Source of the DNA: Heterobasidion occidentale
Taxonomy: Eukaryota; Basidiomycota; Agaricomycetes; Russulales; Bondarzewiaceae
Reading direction: 5' to 3'
NCBI GenBank assembly: GCA_039111635.1
Contig: JBCAQO010000004.1
Span: forward strand, 3,410,001-3,474,000
DNA: 64,000 bases
Both the position numbers and the translations under genes were made by a program. Positions 1 to 13,044 of this stretch are shown one piece after another; position 1 is the stretch's first letter; every line of letters starts with the position of its first letter. Under the pieces are notes generated by a model. It was not told the DNA's origin. It saw only the letters and a program-made list of their open reading frames with translations, and searched no databases.

Positions 1-2066
1 TATGGATTGCAATATATCATTTTCTCCAATATTCCTGAGATTTCTTATCAAAATTACTATCACCACGCCCTTGAATCTCCTCTTGGTGGCGTTAGGCAAG
101 CTGTAAAGGAGGTGGAAGGTCCCATTCGCAAAGGGCGGAACAAGGGTGTGAGCCTGGACTGACAGTTGATTTACGAAAGGCTACTGTTTACAATGCGATT
201 TTTTTACGATTTTTCACGATTTGTTTAAAAATATAAGAGGTCTGATCCGTTTTTCGGTAGTGAAAGACCGTGTAACAAGGTCTGATTTTTACACGGTAGT
301 CGAACGGCGCCGCAGGCCTCCAAAATCGTACGGTAGGGAGGCCTTTTGGCGGATCATACATTTGGGGGGGTTGTCGGGGGTCCTCCCATCTCCTTGCAAA
401 CCTCAACCGCGTCACCGAGCCCGGTAGCCTCCTGCAAATCATTCTACCTCCAAAGACTGCATTTCAAACACACCGCAGACTATCACTGGACTGCCGCACA
501 GCTATGACCGCGTCAAATGGGTTATTTCGAAGCTAGTACCAGCGCCATTCAAACACGTAACGGGGAGCAAGGACAGAAGCTGCATTGGACAGCCCAGACA
601 GCCTGAGAGCGCGATGAGCGCACGACCGCCGAAAATTTCCTCGAAAGACAGATTCGGTATTCTTGTCTACGGTGCCGGCGGCCATCCATCCGTGACACCC
701 TGGCCCACCCCAAAGAACATGTCATTGTCCGCGCAACATCTCTCCGCGTCGCACCTTCAGAACCGCAAGAAGAGGAGTCCTCATATACCTCAAAAAGGTA
801 AAACAGCGGACTCACAACACTTCCGTGCCCTCGAACGCCTCGACCCCGATTCACTACGTGCTTCGATACGGGAAGCGATCCGGGATGCATGCAACGACAT
901 CTCCGGAAGGCTGCATTCAGGGGAAGTCTGGGGAAGTATGCGGACCCAAATTTAGGCCCTTTCGACATTGCGCTCTCAAGACATTCAGCTTTGACGCGTG
1001 CACTCGCACCCCCCACACAGCGCAACATTCGAAGCTCCGAACCCGCTGCCGAGAACAATGACTTCATCGCAATGTCTCTGGCGCTCCCGGTCAATGGTAC
1101 TTTACTGTTATAGCAGAATACAAACGTCGGAGATGTCGGGGCTGGAGTAGCGCACATCGGTCCTAGTAACGCTGTGAAATTAGCAACGAAGGATGCGACT
1201 GATTAGAAAAAGTTCGTCCTGCTTGACGAGTTGCACCAGGACGCGTCGATCGAGCAACTAGCACCTTCCCGAGAAAGTCTACGTGCACCTAAGTTAAAGT
1301 GTGAGCACTGCGTAGCGTCGGAACCGGGAGGACAATGGCTTAGACAAGACTTCCGAGGAGCCGAACCCATTCAGACCTATACTCGCAGAAGAGTGGAGAA
1401 TAATTAGACCCTTAACCTACTCATCCGCCGAAGGACGCGTCAGTGTCAATGCTTACATAGTGCGCAATGATGCCGACACCACCAGGACGATACAGGACGA
1501 TCTCCTCGATCTGGCCAAGCAATGTAACACCAACCGTGCTAGAGGCGGGCAGAGGGATGTGAAATTCCACACAAGCCTAAAAGAAGCAAATTAGGGCGAA
1601 ATCATCGGCAGGGAGATGGCAAAGGGGATGCTATATGGGCAGTCTGCCAACAGCTCGGTTTCAACCCAACCACCTGCCCCAGATAGAAAGACGGGTTGCA
1701 AGTCGTGTGCGAGTTGTCACCTGTTTGACGATAGTTCGATGTTTGAAAATTCTGGCACAGCTGAGGCCTGCCGAGGCGCAGAGAATCAGTACGATACAAC
1801 ATAGATGTCGTCGCTTCTGTCACTGAACGGGTCCGAGTCCAAGGAAATGGGTCATCGCTACCGAAAGCATTATTTTCTCGGACCTACATGGTGCAGGGGC
1901 CGAGACGAGGAGTAAGCTGTTCCAGTGTCAAAGACGGTAAGAGCTATGAACTTGCCAAGTCGGAGACAGGCGATGATCATATGGAGATACATGTATGTAA
2001 CGGATACAGATCGGCTGGTATCAAACAACGCGGACAGCAACGAGACTAAAAGGCCATCTATGCGGC
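1..2066. other. No supported gene; possible decayed coding remnant
   Basis: I see no gene I can support here. Between about 600 and 1830 the plus strand reads like scattered coding pieces in changing frames, for example a stretch around 1080-1200 with the peptide NVGDVGAGVAHIGPSN and another around 1450-1580, but stops and frame changes interrupt them and I recognise no family. This could be an old pseudogene or chance. The first 450 bases hold two adjacent hairpins, listed separately. Confidence 0.3.
267..344. repeat. Two adjacent short hairpins
   Basis: Bases 267-275 (accgtgtaa) and 289-297 (ttacacggt) are perfect reverse complements with a 13-nt loop. Bases 314-321 (aggcctcc) and 337-344 (ggaggcct) form a second perfect stem with a 15-nt loop. 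They lie in non-coding DNA and may be part of a fold-back type non-autonomous element, but I could not define its ends. Confidence 0.5.
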
Positions 2067-2711
2067 TCAATCTACAAGAATAGCATTGAGTAGACAAGGT
2101 TCGGATGGACAGATGAAGGACGTACGCGGTATGTGTTTTCCTTTGCCTTTTTTCGAGGGCACGGATTCGTAGGCGTTTCGATCGTCACCATCTTCCAGCT
2201 CATGAATAACACCCCCGCTTTCAGAGTCCCTCATATTCAGACCATTGCCATGCGATTGTGCATGCGGTGGTGTCCTGTGTCCGTGATGGTGATGGCCGTG
2301 ACGGTGGTGAGAAGTGCGGCGAGGCCCAGAGTCCGAGCCCGAGTCCGAGTCCGAATCGGAAGAATCTTCGTCTGACGACTCGTCGAATTGCTTCGGCCTG
2401 TGGTAGATACAGCATACTATGTGCGAAGTGACGGTGCGGCGTCAGCTCGAGCATCGGTGCATATGCAAGGCATCGTGGCACGCACTCTTCGTCTTCTTCT
2501 TGCCCATCCCTTCATTATCGATCACGTCTTCCTCCCACGAGACTCTTTGCTGGTTGCGATGAGCTCCTCGAAGGCGAAGGGGTCCGACATCATGACCGTT
2601 GCCATTAGAATCATGTCGAGAGCTTTCAGGCTGAGCATCGTGGAGAATGAGGGTACGCGATCCATCACCGGGCGTCGATGTTGAAGGGCCGTGGGCTGCG
2701 GTGTGGGACAT
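2067..2711 (-). CDS. YPI1: Type 1 protein phosphatase inhibitor YPI1 (PPP1R11 family)
   Basis: Small nuclear regulator of protein phosphatase 1. Exon 1 is 2486-2711 and exon 2 is 2067-2416, joined across a 69-nt GT-AG intron; the spliced frame is 191 codons plus stop. The family signature is complete: LRLRGAHRNQQRVSWEEDVI, then VDNEGMGKKKTK followed by ICCIYHRPKQFDESS, which spans the intron. RVSW is the PP1-docking RVxF-type motif and CCIYH the conserved cysteine core. After it come an Asp/Ser-rich acidic run and a His-rich stretch, common low-complexity tails in this family. The start codon at 2711 gives MSHTAAHG, a typical length before the core. The last ten or so codons are less certain, because a further intron near the stop cannot be excluded. 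Confidence 0.9.
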
Positions 2712-3045
2712 GCTATATGGATTCAAACGTATGCTTGCAGCTGAGTGGCAGAGAGAACTCAGAGAGAACGACGATGAGGGCAGAATCAAAACGAAATTGC
2801 AAGGTTATGACCAATCGAGGCTAGTTACCCGTTAGCGACGTCACTACATAGGGGGCCTGCCCCCACTGAGCGCTGTTAAGCGCCGCAGAAGTTCGAGAAT
2901 AGAAATCAGGTTTTCAATACTCTCTGCCATGTGTACGACAGAATATCGAGATTGTGCTACCATCGAAACATATTCATTACCGTCATCACGGATGTGCTGC
3001 ATCATGGTTTCCAGACCGCCTGCGGCGTGCATTGCCGGGTTTGTT

Positions 3046-4610
<1,565 letters not shown>

Positions 4611-4682
4611 CTTGACCACGCTCATGGACACGAAGAATAAGCAGCGGAAGAGTGGGTGTGAAGTTGATGGGCAAGGGGAGCT

Positions 4683-4690
4683 CTTTTATA
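4683..4690 (-). promoter_or_regulatory. TATA-like box upstream of the chitinase
   Basis: The minus strand reads TATAAAAG about 75 bases upstream of the likely chitinase start, a reasonable place for a core promoter in a highly expressed secreted enzyme gene. Sequence match only. Confidence 0.4.
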
Positions 4691-4699
4691 AGTCGAACA

Positions 4700-5939
4700 G
4701 AACTTACCACGTCTTTTGATCATTCTCCTTTCCTATGCAAGTCGCGTCTCGCGCTGTAGCAAGCGGAGGTATTCGCAATGGACGAGGGAGAACGACAAGA
4801 ATGATAGAGGCCATGCAGGCTAGTTACGGACGACTTTCGCAACTGAAGCACTGGAGGCAGTCATGAATGAATGGAGAAACGTTGGAAGATTGGGAACACA
4901 CGAAGAAAGTCTCTTATCGACTACTTCGGTGTATTTGTCCGCCGAAACGGTTGCAATCTGAACCAGATGACCATGAATGCAAGAGGACTGCAAGAGCAAG
5001 AGGTTCATTGACACATCTGAGGCAGGCAAATTATCGCGACTCGTGGTTTCGGTGGGTCAAGATGATGATATGCATACAATCATAATGCCGGCGTGATGTA
5101 GAGCAATTAAGAAGTGAAACAATTAGACGGGACCATAAATCGGACAAGATTTGTAGAGCCAGTCCTCCGTACACGCAAAGCAATAGATCCAGGAGAGGTA
5201 GAGTGTGACCGAACGAGGAGGTTGAAAGAGGCAGCGAGCCGATAGGGATGAAGTCATGTGTAGAGATGCATCTCAGACCAAGCAGGTTCGCCGGTTCCGC
5301 TCGTTCTCACTGTTGGCCAGTCAACTTGAGCAAGTCGGATGGAGACAGTAAAGCCCCTGAGAAGCGATAATTGAACCATCCTTGACCAGGTTCCCCTCTG
5401 GATAAAATGGCAGTGGTTTTTGGGTGATGAGCAAGTGATGAGCGCTTGAGCATTTAGACTGAAGAGAGCAGACGAAGTTGCCATAGGTGAAGAGGCGTTG
5501 ATAAGACAGAAGGTTGTTTAGCTAGATCAGCCAGGCTCTGAGAAGATCTTCAGCAGATAGCTAGGCCTTCAAACTTTTGAGGACACGGCGCACGTGGCCG
5601 GGCAATCAACGATGTACTACTATGTAAGGCTAGTTCAGCACTTCTTTGAAAGCTCTGTTATTTTGGGTAGCGTTATTATCGTCACTATTCAGTACTACAA
5701 GATCGAAGGGTGAAGACCCGGAGAGATAAAAATACAGTGAGTGATCAACAGCATAGAATGCTACGGAGAGAGCGTCAAGAAAAACGATAAGGTATCTTGG
5801 TGGAGTCCAACCCAGTGAATGGGGGAGAAAGAGTAGCAAGATGATAGCAAGGAACGAACAGGAAAATGAATCGACCAACGATAGTCCAGTACCGAAGGTC
5901 TCGTCTAAACCAACAAAGATGACAATTGGTGGCCGCCAA
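4700..5939. other. Intergenic, no gene seen
   Basis: Upstream region of the chitinase and downstream region of the MYND gene. Open frames here are short and show no family motif. The minus frame that runs on past the MYND gene to 5630 is probably 3' UTR, because a better splice-and-stop solution exists at 5940. Confidence 0.4.
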
Positions 5940-6917
5940 TCACCCGTAATACACGCTGAAGGATGAGTTCGAGTTGAGTTCAAAATGAGCGTAGATGAAG
6001 GCGACGAGATGCTTACTGACCCTCTAGAAGTAGTCGATATTGGCTTGAAATCTGATCGACCAGACTCGACGAAATGGTGGAGGACATCCTCCCAATCATC
6101 GCGAATATCCCACGTAATCTTGCTCGGAGAGTCGACTTCGACAGGCATCACCTGACTGAGACCCCCGCACTGAATCAACACGACAGCGGCCCCAATACCA
6201 CCACTTCGCCTGCATCTGTCATCGCGCTGCTGGATCTCAGCCGCGACAAGAGGATCGCTGCCTGTCACATAAGCTCGAGGAACGATGTGTGTGCCTTTGA
6301 TGGTGAATCTATGCTCATAGGTTCAGCAAGAAACAGATATCGAGAACAAGAAACAAACGCACTGCCGGTGTTTGTCTGTGGAGGGTCGGTAGCTGAGCTC
6401 AACGAGGAGCGCATGCTGGCGGACATTCGCAGGCACATGCTTGAGCTGAAGTCCCTGGAACCCAGCCCAGCCCAACAACGGCGTATGCATCGAAGTGAAC
6501 TTTCGAAGAAGTTTTGCAAGATTTTCGTCTGGATAGTCATCGCTGATGGGTTGCTGTTTGGCGGCCGAGATCTGGGATATGGTATGCTTGCAGATGGCTT
6601 TGTGGGTCGGCCAGTGCAGTCTCTGACAATCCGTAGACTATGAAGAAGGGACGTCAGGCCGACTCTAACGATATTATTCGAACATATGACTCACGCAATA
6701 ATTTGTTGTCATCTAAAGACATACCATCAATGTCAGATTCACAATGCGAAATGTGGGAAGGTCTCAGACGTACGCAACCACCACAAAGACGAAACTGCCT
6801 GATAGCGGGCTGCTCAACGATTCCGCACTGATCGCATAAACGAAACCCTCTTTGTCTGTGAGTGTGTGCAGGGGCGGTGTAATAATTGGCAGCAGCGGGT
6901 GTCGTGTAGTAGGCCAT
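5940..6917 (-). CDS. MYND zinc-finger protein
   Basis: Small protein with an N-terminal MYND finger; the family is greatly expanded in Agaricomycetes and mostly uncharacterised, the finger being a protein-interaction module. Starting at MAYYTTPAAANYY (6917), the finger reads CDQCG, RLCGGC, then MTTNYC from an 18-nt exon (6695-6712), then STDCQRLHWPTHKAIC. This gives the full Cys/His set: C-x2-C, C-x2-C, C-x3-C, H-x3-C. The middle part includes DENLAKLLRKFTSMHTPL and HALLVELSYRPSTDKHRQ, then after an intron FTIKGTHIVPRAYVTGSDP and a C-terminal domain with VMPVEVDSPSKITWDIRDDW. A final intron leads to GVYYG and a stop at 5940; that last step is inferred from splice sites. No frame break was seen. 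Confidence 0.8.
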
Positions 6918-9209
6918 AGCTGAAGCGATTCTACTCGGAAGATTGAGCTGTGTAGATGAACCTTAGTCTCGGATGATAGTGAGTACTTGCCATTGTTTCA
7001 GTGGTTATATATCCGCGACAGAAATCTCTATCTTTAGGAACTCCAGATCTTCGTCGTCTCGGACCAGAGCTCAAACAAAAGTGGAGAAACATTGTCTCAA
7101 AGCTACGCCCAGAATGTCCTGGAAACGGCCCGTCTTTTTGTGTTGTTCGTCGTCGATATGAAGAGACCGCAAGGATAATAACTTCTAGGAGATCGAAAGA
7201 CAATAACGAAGGAGAAGTGTGAGCTCGTCCGTACGTGTGCAAAACAAAAAGAGCGAAGCTGAGATTTACTTCGTTACCAAATTTGGCAACTCGGGCGAAA
7301 TGGGTTGGCGCTTGTTTCACAGAAAAGACAATTGACGTGGCGCGCTCTCTGCCCCAAGCCAACTTTCTTGCTGGCCCTATGACTTACCCACACAGATAGC
7401 AATTATTGCGTCAAGCCAATTTCCCTCAGATCTCGTCATAGCGGAAATGTATACCCCAATCTTAATTGTTGTGAATCCGCAGAACGCCAGCTCTCTGGAA
7501 ATTCAAAGCCTGGGACCTTCGTAAGCTTCGGACATTAGGTGGTGGGTCTTCAGTAAAACTTCGAGAGTGAACCTAATTGTTGTGGTCTGATCAGCGTTAT
7601 GCATTGGTCCTCAGAACGACCATAGTGCGGCATTGAATGATGGGGGCACTGGCCACGTATCCTCCTGCACCAACGCTGGAACATGTCAAAGTGGTGTATG
7701 TGGATGTAGTGGAACATAGATCCTGGCACTGTGCGTGTTTCAAGTTCTCATCGATCTTTACCTTGGGTAAGTCGGAAGTCATGAAATTTGCTCCTCGAGC
7801 CATACCGTTCGTTTTCTCGTCACATTCGGTCTATGATCCTTGATCTCTTATAAGTTCCGTTCCGCCCTTGACCGAGCTGTTTGAATAAAATGCGACTCCT
7901 CTTTTGCGTTCGTATCCATTTTCCCACAGTTCTCCTGACTAGCACGTAAGTGCTGCCATGAAAGCACTGATTCGCTCGAAGACGTATCGTACGTTCCATT
8001 TAAAGGCATTTGGCGCAAACATACAAATAATATATTTCCGGCTCGAACCAGCTCGAACTTCCAGGTCTTCTAGATGACTGAAGTACAGATCCTACAATCA
8101 GTCTGGTACTCATGGTGAGGAACGTATTTTTACTGGCGATTTATAACAATTCCGCGCTTTAAACATTGTATACTCTGTCCTGCATGATTCCAAGTGTCAC
8201 CCAGTATCTTTCCAAGCAGTTCTCGTTGTGAGTGTTTAGATTGCATACTATCTCTTTTCGACGTTGTTTGTGAACTCATTTTGCATGACTTGACAAACAT
8301 CACGATGCTGCCATAGACTCCTATTACTTCAATACAGTATCATGCTTGGTCACGATAGTACGATTACTCCTTTGAAAGAGGATAATGGCACTGCTCGCAT
8401 CATCTGCCATTGTTTTGGGCGATCGGAAAAGCCAACAAGGCACTCTTCTAATTGACAGACATCTATATTTCCTGGTCGGTACCCGACCCTGGGTGTCGTG
8501 CAAAGCATGTTGCGTGACAAGGCTAATGATCCACCTTCAATGCTCTTGAGCTATCAAAAGCATAGCATGATTCGGCATAGAACTGCAGTTAGGTATGGAT
8601 GGCCTCAATTGTGTCTGTCAAGAAGATCACGCCATGACCCATGACGAGCGGATCGTCCCCTCCGACCACACGTTCCTATAGAAATCTTCTCCCAATCAGC
8701 GCCAAAGCACCAATTGAATGTCTGACGCACCGAATTTTTTCTCGTGGCCATGTCAATCTTCCTTCAAATACTATCGCAGGGCTATGCTTGGTATGCCACG
8801 GCCGCCGACACGATCATTCAGGTGCCTAGTTTCGAAGACACGTTTTGAACTCTAAATCATCATCCACCTAGACCTCTTCACGTGTGCGCCTCTGTATGAG
8901 GACAAGGCGACTCGACCTTGGAGGGGAACAGGAAGGATCCATGCTACATATGCTCGGGGACAGCGCTACAGTAGCGCTACACCCTATCGAATGGATGATG
9001 TCTCCTGTCAGTTTTTCGTTTAAACATATTGCCCATTTCCGAAACGATGGGAAATATTTTGACCAACCAATAGCTGCGCCACAAGGCGCTGAAAGCACTG
9101 ATAGATGATGATACATTACACAACGTGCCTACATAGGTTGATCAAAGACGACAGACACCGCGCCGTCAAGAAACCTAAGGGAAAATCCAAGGACACAAAG
9201 ATAAATACT
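6918..9209. other. Intergenic, no gene seen
   Basis: About 2.3 kb between the MYND gene (promoter side) and the 3' end of the IDO gene. Frames of up to 143 codons on the minus strand directly upstream of the MYND start look like leader or chance frames and carry no recognisable motif. AT-rich stretches around 8000-8600 hold nothing I can name. Confidence 0.4.
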
Positions 9210-10748
9210 TCATAAACATTCAGATTCGGGATGCATGACAGCCGCCGCCGTCCGATCCCTCACATCCTTCAGAAACTTGACCAAGTTTGTTCCACCAGTC
9301 CCTTTCAGAGGAGCCTGCAGTTTTCTGACCCCACGCTCAGCGTCTGCGACCTTTCTGGATGGACCGACGATATACATGGCAACGATGCGAATGTGTCCAT
9401 CGCGGAAACGCTTCAATGAGGAGACAGCAACATTGTACGCCTCGAGGAGTTCTGTGTCATGACTATCGGAAACGGTTTCGCGGAGAGGGCGAGCGGCCGT
9501 AGAGAGGTGACGCAAGAAATTGCGATGGTGTCGAGGCATGTAAGTTTGCATGCGCGTGAGGAACGAGACTTTGGACTTGTGCGATTCCGATGATGAGGTT
9601 GCAGTGGTGGATGACGATGACGATGGCTTCACAGAGTGATGCCCTGTCAGCGAGTTGGAGTGGGAATACTCATCTACGCAAGGAATATATCGAGAACATG
9701 AACGAGCGAGCTCTGCGCGGCGCTAGGGCCAGACAACTCGGTAGGAGCTACTAGGTCTGGATTGCCCTCGAGTCCTTCGATATCCACCTTCTCTGCTCAG
9801 AGCTCGAGTCGGCACCACAGAACCAAGGCCGGATATCGTTGTAGAATACGTCAGGTCTGCAACCATCGCGCACAGTCATCAAGAGTGCGGCAAGATCGTC
9901 AATAACGCGCCCCAGAGCATGAAGGTACTGTGTAATGCGACGAAGCGCGATGGTATCGCCGACGAACAACTCGTCCATAGTAGCACGCATGAGGTCAAGG
10001 GCCTCGACTCCACGAAGTTCCATACGAGCGCTGGTGAGATAGAACTCTTCCTCGTCCCGTGTTCCTGTGAAAAGGGTTAAGGCAACGGAGATTATCGAGC
10101 GCCGGTGCTGGCGAAGGCGCAGAGTCGGTCGGATCGCAGGGTGTGGGTGATTTGAATGCCCAGTTGTAGAGCACATCGTCGGAGTAAGTTACCACGGGCG
10201 GTAGCTGAAGTTGGGCAGATACTTGAAGAAGTGGGACTGTGATCGGCGCCGGGATGATGATTTCCGAGGAGGGAGAAGGGGGAAGTGAGTGAATGTAGAA
10301 GTGCATCGTCCATGAAAGGACGTGGTGCGCCCGACGAAGCATCAACTCTGACTGATTCAATTTCGAAGTCGGTATAATAGGCATCTGCACCAAAGCGTAC
10401 ATGTGAGTACTGCTCTGCGGCGCTTCGACGGAATCGTAACGGACTTACCTCCCGAATGTGGGCACGCCATGATTCAGACTGGTTTCTCTCATCTTCCGTT
10501 ATTCCAGGCTTGCGCCCAAGCTGAAGCCTCCGCATCTGGGCATCATCTAATGCCTGCTCCCATGCCTCCCATTGATCTGACAGGCGGACCAAGGGCGGCT
10601 GCGGGGGCATGAACCCTGTTCGTGTGTCGACATCGAAATCATGAGCGGCGAGTGTAGTAGTATCAACGACTCCAGCGGGTGGCCCTAACTCAACATCAGG
10701 GCGAGGAAGGTTCAGGAAATGATTGGATATCAGCTGGAAATGATCCAT
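9210..10748 (-). CDS. Indoleamine 2,3-dioxygenase (BNA2-like), apparent frameshifts
   Basis: Heme dioxygenase that opens the tryptophan indole ring to N-formylkynurenine, first step of the kynurenine route to NAD. Start MDHFQLISNHFLNLPRPDVE at 10748; exon 1 includes HDFDVDTRTGFMPPQPPLVR and SWRAHIRE, then an intron to MPIIPTSKLNQSELMLRRAH, HFYIHSLPP and PPVVTYSDDVLYNW. Later come LFTGTRDEEEFYL, RPDVFYNDIRPWF, ELSGPSAAQSSLVHVLDIF, the family hallmark YMPRHHRNFLRHL, FRDGHIRIVAMYIV (the His is the likely heme ligand) and GTGGTNLVKFLKDVRDRT, ending at 9210. A serine-rich insert (around 9600-9630) precedes the HHRNFL part. Three one-base frame changes are needed, near 10078-10086, 9779-9786 and 9676. 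Everything else is well conserved, so sequence errors are as likely as a pseudogene. Confidence 0.85.
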
Positions 10749-11180
10749 GGACGACGTCGAAGATGAAGACAACGATGGTTCGAATATTTTATGCAGTCGA
10801 TCATGCATGCAAATTGCCTTACTAACTTTCATTAGTAAGTTCTCTACATAAGTGTTCTCTACCGCCAACGGCCCCGGTGCGATCGATACGTTTGCGCCGA
10901 AATTCGTGATCAACATCCAGGTCCAATCTTGGCAATTTTGACTGTTTCTCTGCAGATTGCTCCTGACTTGGATGCCTGATGACCTCTAAGGACGCCCTAA
11001 CTAAGGCCTCAACTATGAGTCTTGACTGGATGACATTGCCCGCTCGGCCTGCTGAGTGTTCAGTACCGAGGATGACAATGCGCACCCAAAGACTAATAGA
11101 GCAGTTTACTACTGTACACCTGGAAGAATGAATGCCACGAGACAATGATCACGGCATGCATCTGCCACTCTCCTAGTCCC
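10749..11180. other. Spacer between IDO start and transporter 3' end
   Basis: About 430 bases containing the upstream region of IDO and the 3' flank of the partial transporter gene. From about 11011 rightwards it is part of the inverted repeat shared with the end of the window. No gene seen. Confidence 0.4.
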
Positions 11181-12944
11181 TTATGTTTCTAAGATTTTGC
11201 TCTTTGCTTCCAAATCGTCTGCTTCGACATTCTCAGCAACGATGATGCTGCTTTCATCGGAGCCAATCCCGGAAGTGTGCCGTTTGTCGCGCCGCTGGAG
11301 GAACATCGTACCTGTGGCAAAGCACACTGCATTCGATGAGGGATATGTCACCCTGAGGTTAGCAGAGACAACGAACTCATGCCCAAGTTGATGCAAGCAG
11401 TTGCGACGTTGCCCTTGAACACCCTGTATCATCTCGAAATCAACTCTTTGAAGTGATCAGAGTGGCGAGTTCAAATACATACCGTGGTTGTTCAACTTGC
11501 GGAAAAATGACTCTAGAGATCTATGTTAACAGAACACGTTTCGACGAGTAGATAGTTCCTCACATCGGAAGCCAAGCCTGTGTATATGGTATGTCAGCGG
11601 CGATTGTATTTATAGACTGCTTGCACCGACCTGGAATACATACGCCCACATATTGCATGAGGCGACTACGAAGGCACGTTCTGACTCGCTGACTGTCAGT
11701 TAAGACGGACGTCAGGCATGAACAGGAGACTTGCTTTCATTGTCATCTTGTGTGAGTTCATTTGCCCATGTAAGTATTAGCCCGGACAATCCTCCAGCAC
11801 AGAGTGTCTGACGATGATGTCAACATTGCTGGGAGAGCTGCGTTGCGTATGAGCTCATACGAAGTAATAGAAAACCCAACGCCTAAGGGTGAGTAGATTG
11901 AGCACGTCCTGATATAGGCTCATGATTAATGTACGGACCTTGCAATGTGCGAGTACAGAGGGGTGGCTGCTAAGACTATATAAGTCACCATAGACCAGGT
12001 CTGACGAGTGAAAGTATTTCAGTGAAAGCCAAAGAATATGTATGGCTTCAACTGACCCCAGCGAACAACATTGGTGGCCAGCGGGCGCCCACTGCATCGC
12101 TCCACCATGCATACGCAAGAGCTATGAGAATGAGTACCTTGTCAGCACCTTCAAAAAAAAAGTGACAGGCGCACTCGTGATAATTTGAACTGCAAAGATA
12201 CCGAAGGGGTATGTGTTTATTTGCGAGACGGTATAAACGGCGTGGTTAGGTGTATTGAAGCTCTTGAGCCTTGTATATTTCTATGTCATGAATATGATGT
12301 TCATGAGAATCGTTGGGAAGGGCGTACCAGAATGTCATAGAATTATATCCACCAGCCCCATTATTGAACTATGTCATGTATCATTCATCATGTCAAGGTT
12401 GAAAGATAGAGGGGTGACAGACAAGGACATATACTGGGCGGGGCGAGGGTTAGATGTCACTTCGCTTATTATGGTTGTCATAGGGCGCACGAGGAACAAG
12501 CATCCAAAGATGCCACGTCTTGAAGAATCCTAGGACCTTATTGTAGATATGAATCATCAGTAGGAGACCGCGAATGGACAGAAATGTCTGGTTACAGACA
12601 AGAATTCGTCTTCGAACTAACCTTCTTTTTCGTGAAATGAGAAGGTGGCCTCCTTCCTGCCTTCTCCATACGCCGCTTTGAGATTTCAAGATACTCACTA
12701 GAGAGTAAGAAGGAAGGCTTGGTGGTTGTAGGAAGATCAGGCATGATGATGAACCCGAGTAGGGCGATGGGAGCAGTGATGACACCGTCGATGATGAACA
12801 GCCCTGTGCGTAGTATCAGCTTATCAAAAAGGCAAAGTGCGTGAACGAACACGAACATCTCCAACCCGCAAGTCCGTGTACACCATTGAGCCCGTTGTAT
12901 GCACCCTGTTGAGATTGATCCATGAGTCATGAGAATACAACCGA
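11011..12944 (-). repeat. Left arm of a large inverted repeat (pairs with 62080-64000)
   Basis: Reverse-complementing 62080-64000 gives sequence that follows 11011-12944 throughout, with scattered substitutions and small indels in introns; by eye about 92% identical in the stretches compared. The arm stops at the N gap on one side. On the other it is still matching at 11011, where the partner reaches the window end, so the full length is unknown. Confidence 0.85.
11181..12944 (-). CDS. Dal5/Tna1-like MFS transporter, C-terminal half only
   Basis: Second copy of the anion:cation symporter gene found complete at 61073-63851. Readable exons include GLFIIDGVITAPIALLGFI, MPDLPTTTKPSFLLSSEYLE, ISKRRMEKAGRRPPSHFTKK, a RRWVFYYF segment, and a C-terminus with FLQRRDKRHTSGIG and a stop at 11181. 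Exon-intron positions match the right-hand copy; protein differences are few (for example TTTK versus STTK, RMEK versus RMEE), while introns differ more. The N-terminal half is missing because the contig ends at the N gap. It lies tail toward IDO, both genes on the minus strand with IDO downstream. It could be a true paralog or a diverged allele. Confidence 0.75.
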
Positions 12945-13044
12945 NNNNNNNNNNNNNNNNNNNNNNNNNNNNNNNNNNNNNNNNNNNNNNNNNNNNNNNN
13001 NNNNNNNNNNNNNNNNNNNNNNNNNNNNNNNNNNNNNNNNNNNN
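12945..13044. other. Assembly gap (100 N)
   Basis: One hundred unknown bases. It truncates the transporter gene on its left and the GST gene on its right. A fixed 100-N length usually means a gap of unknown size. Confidence 0.98.
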
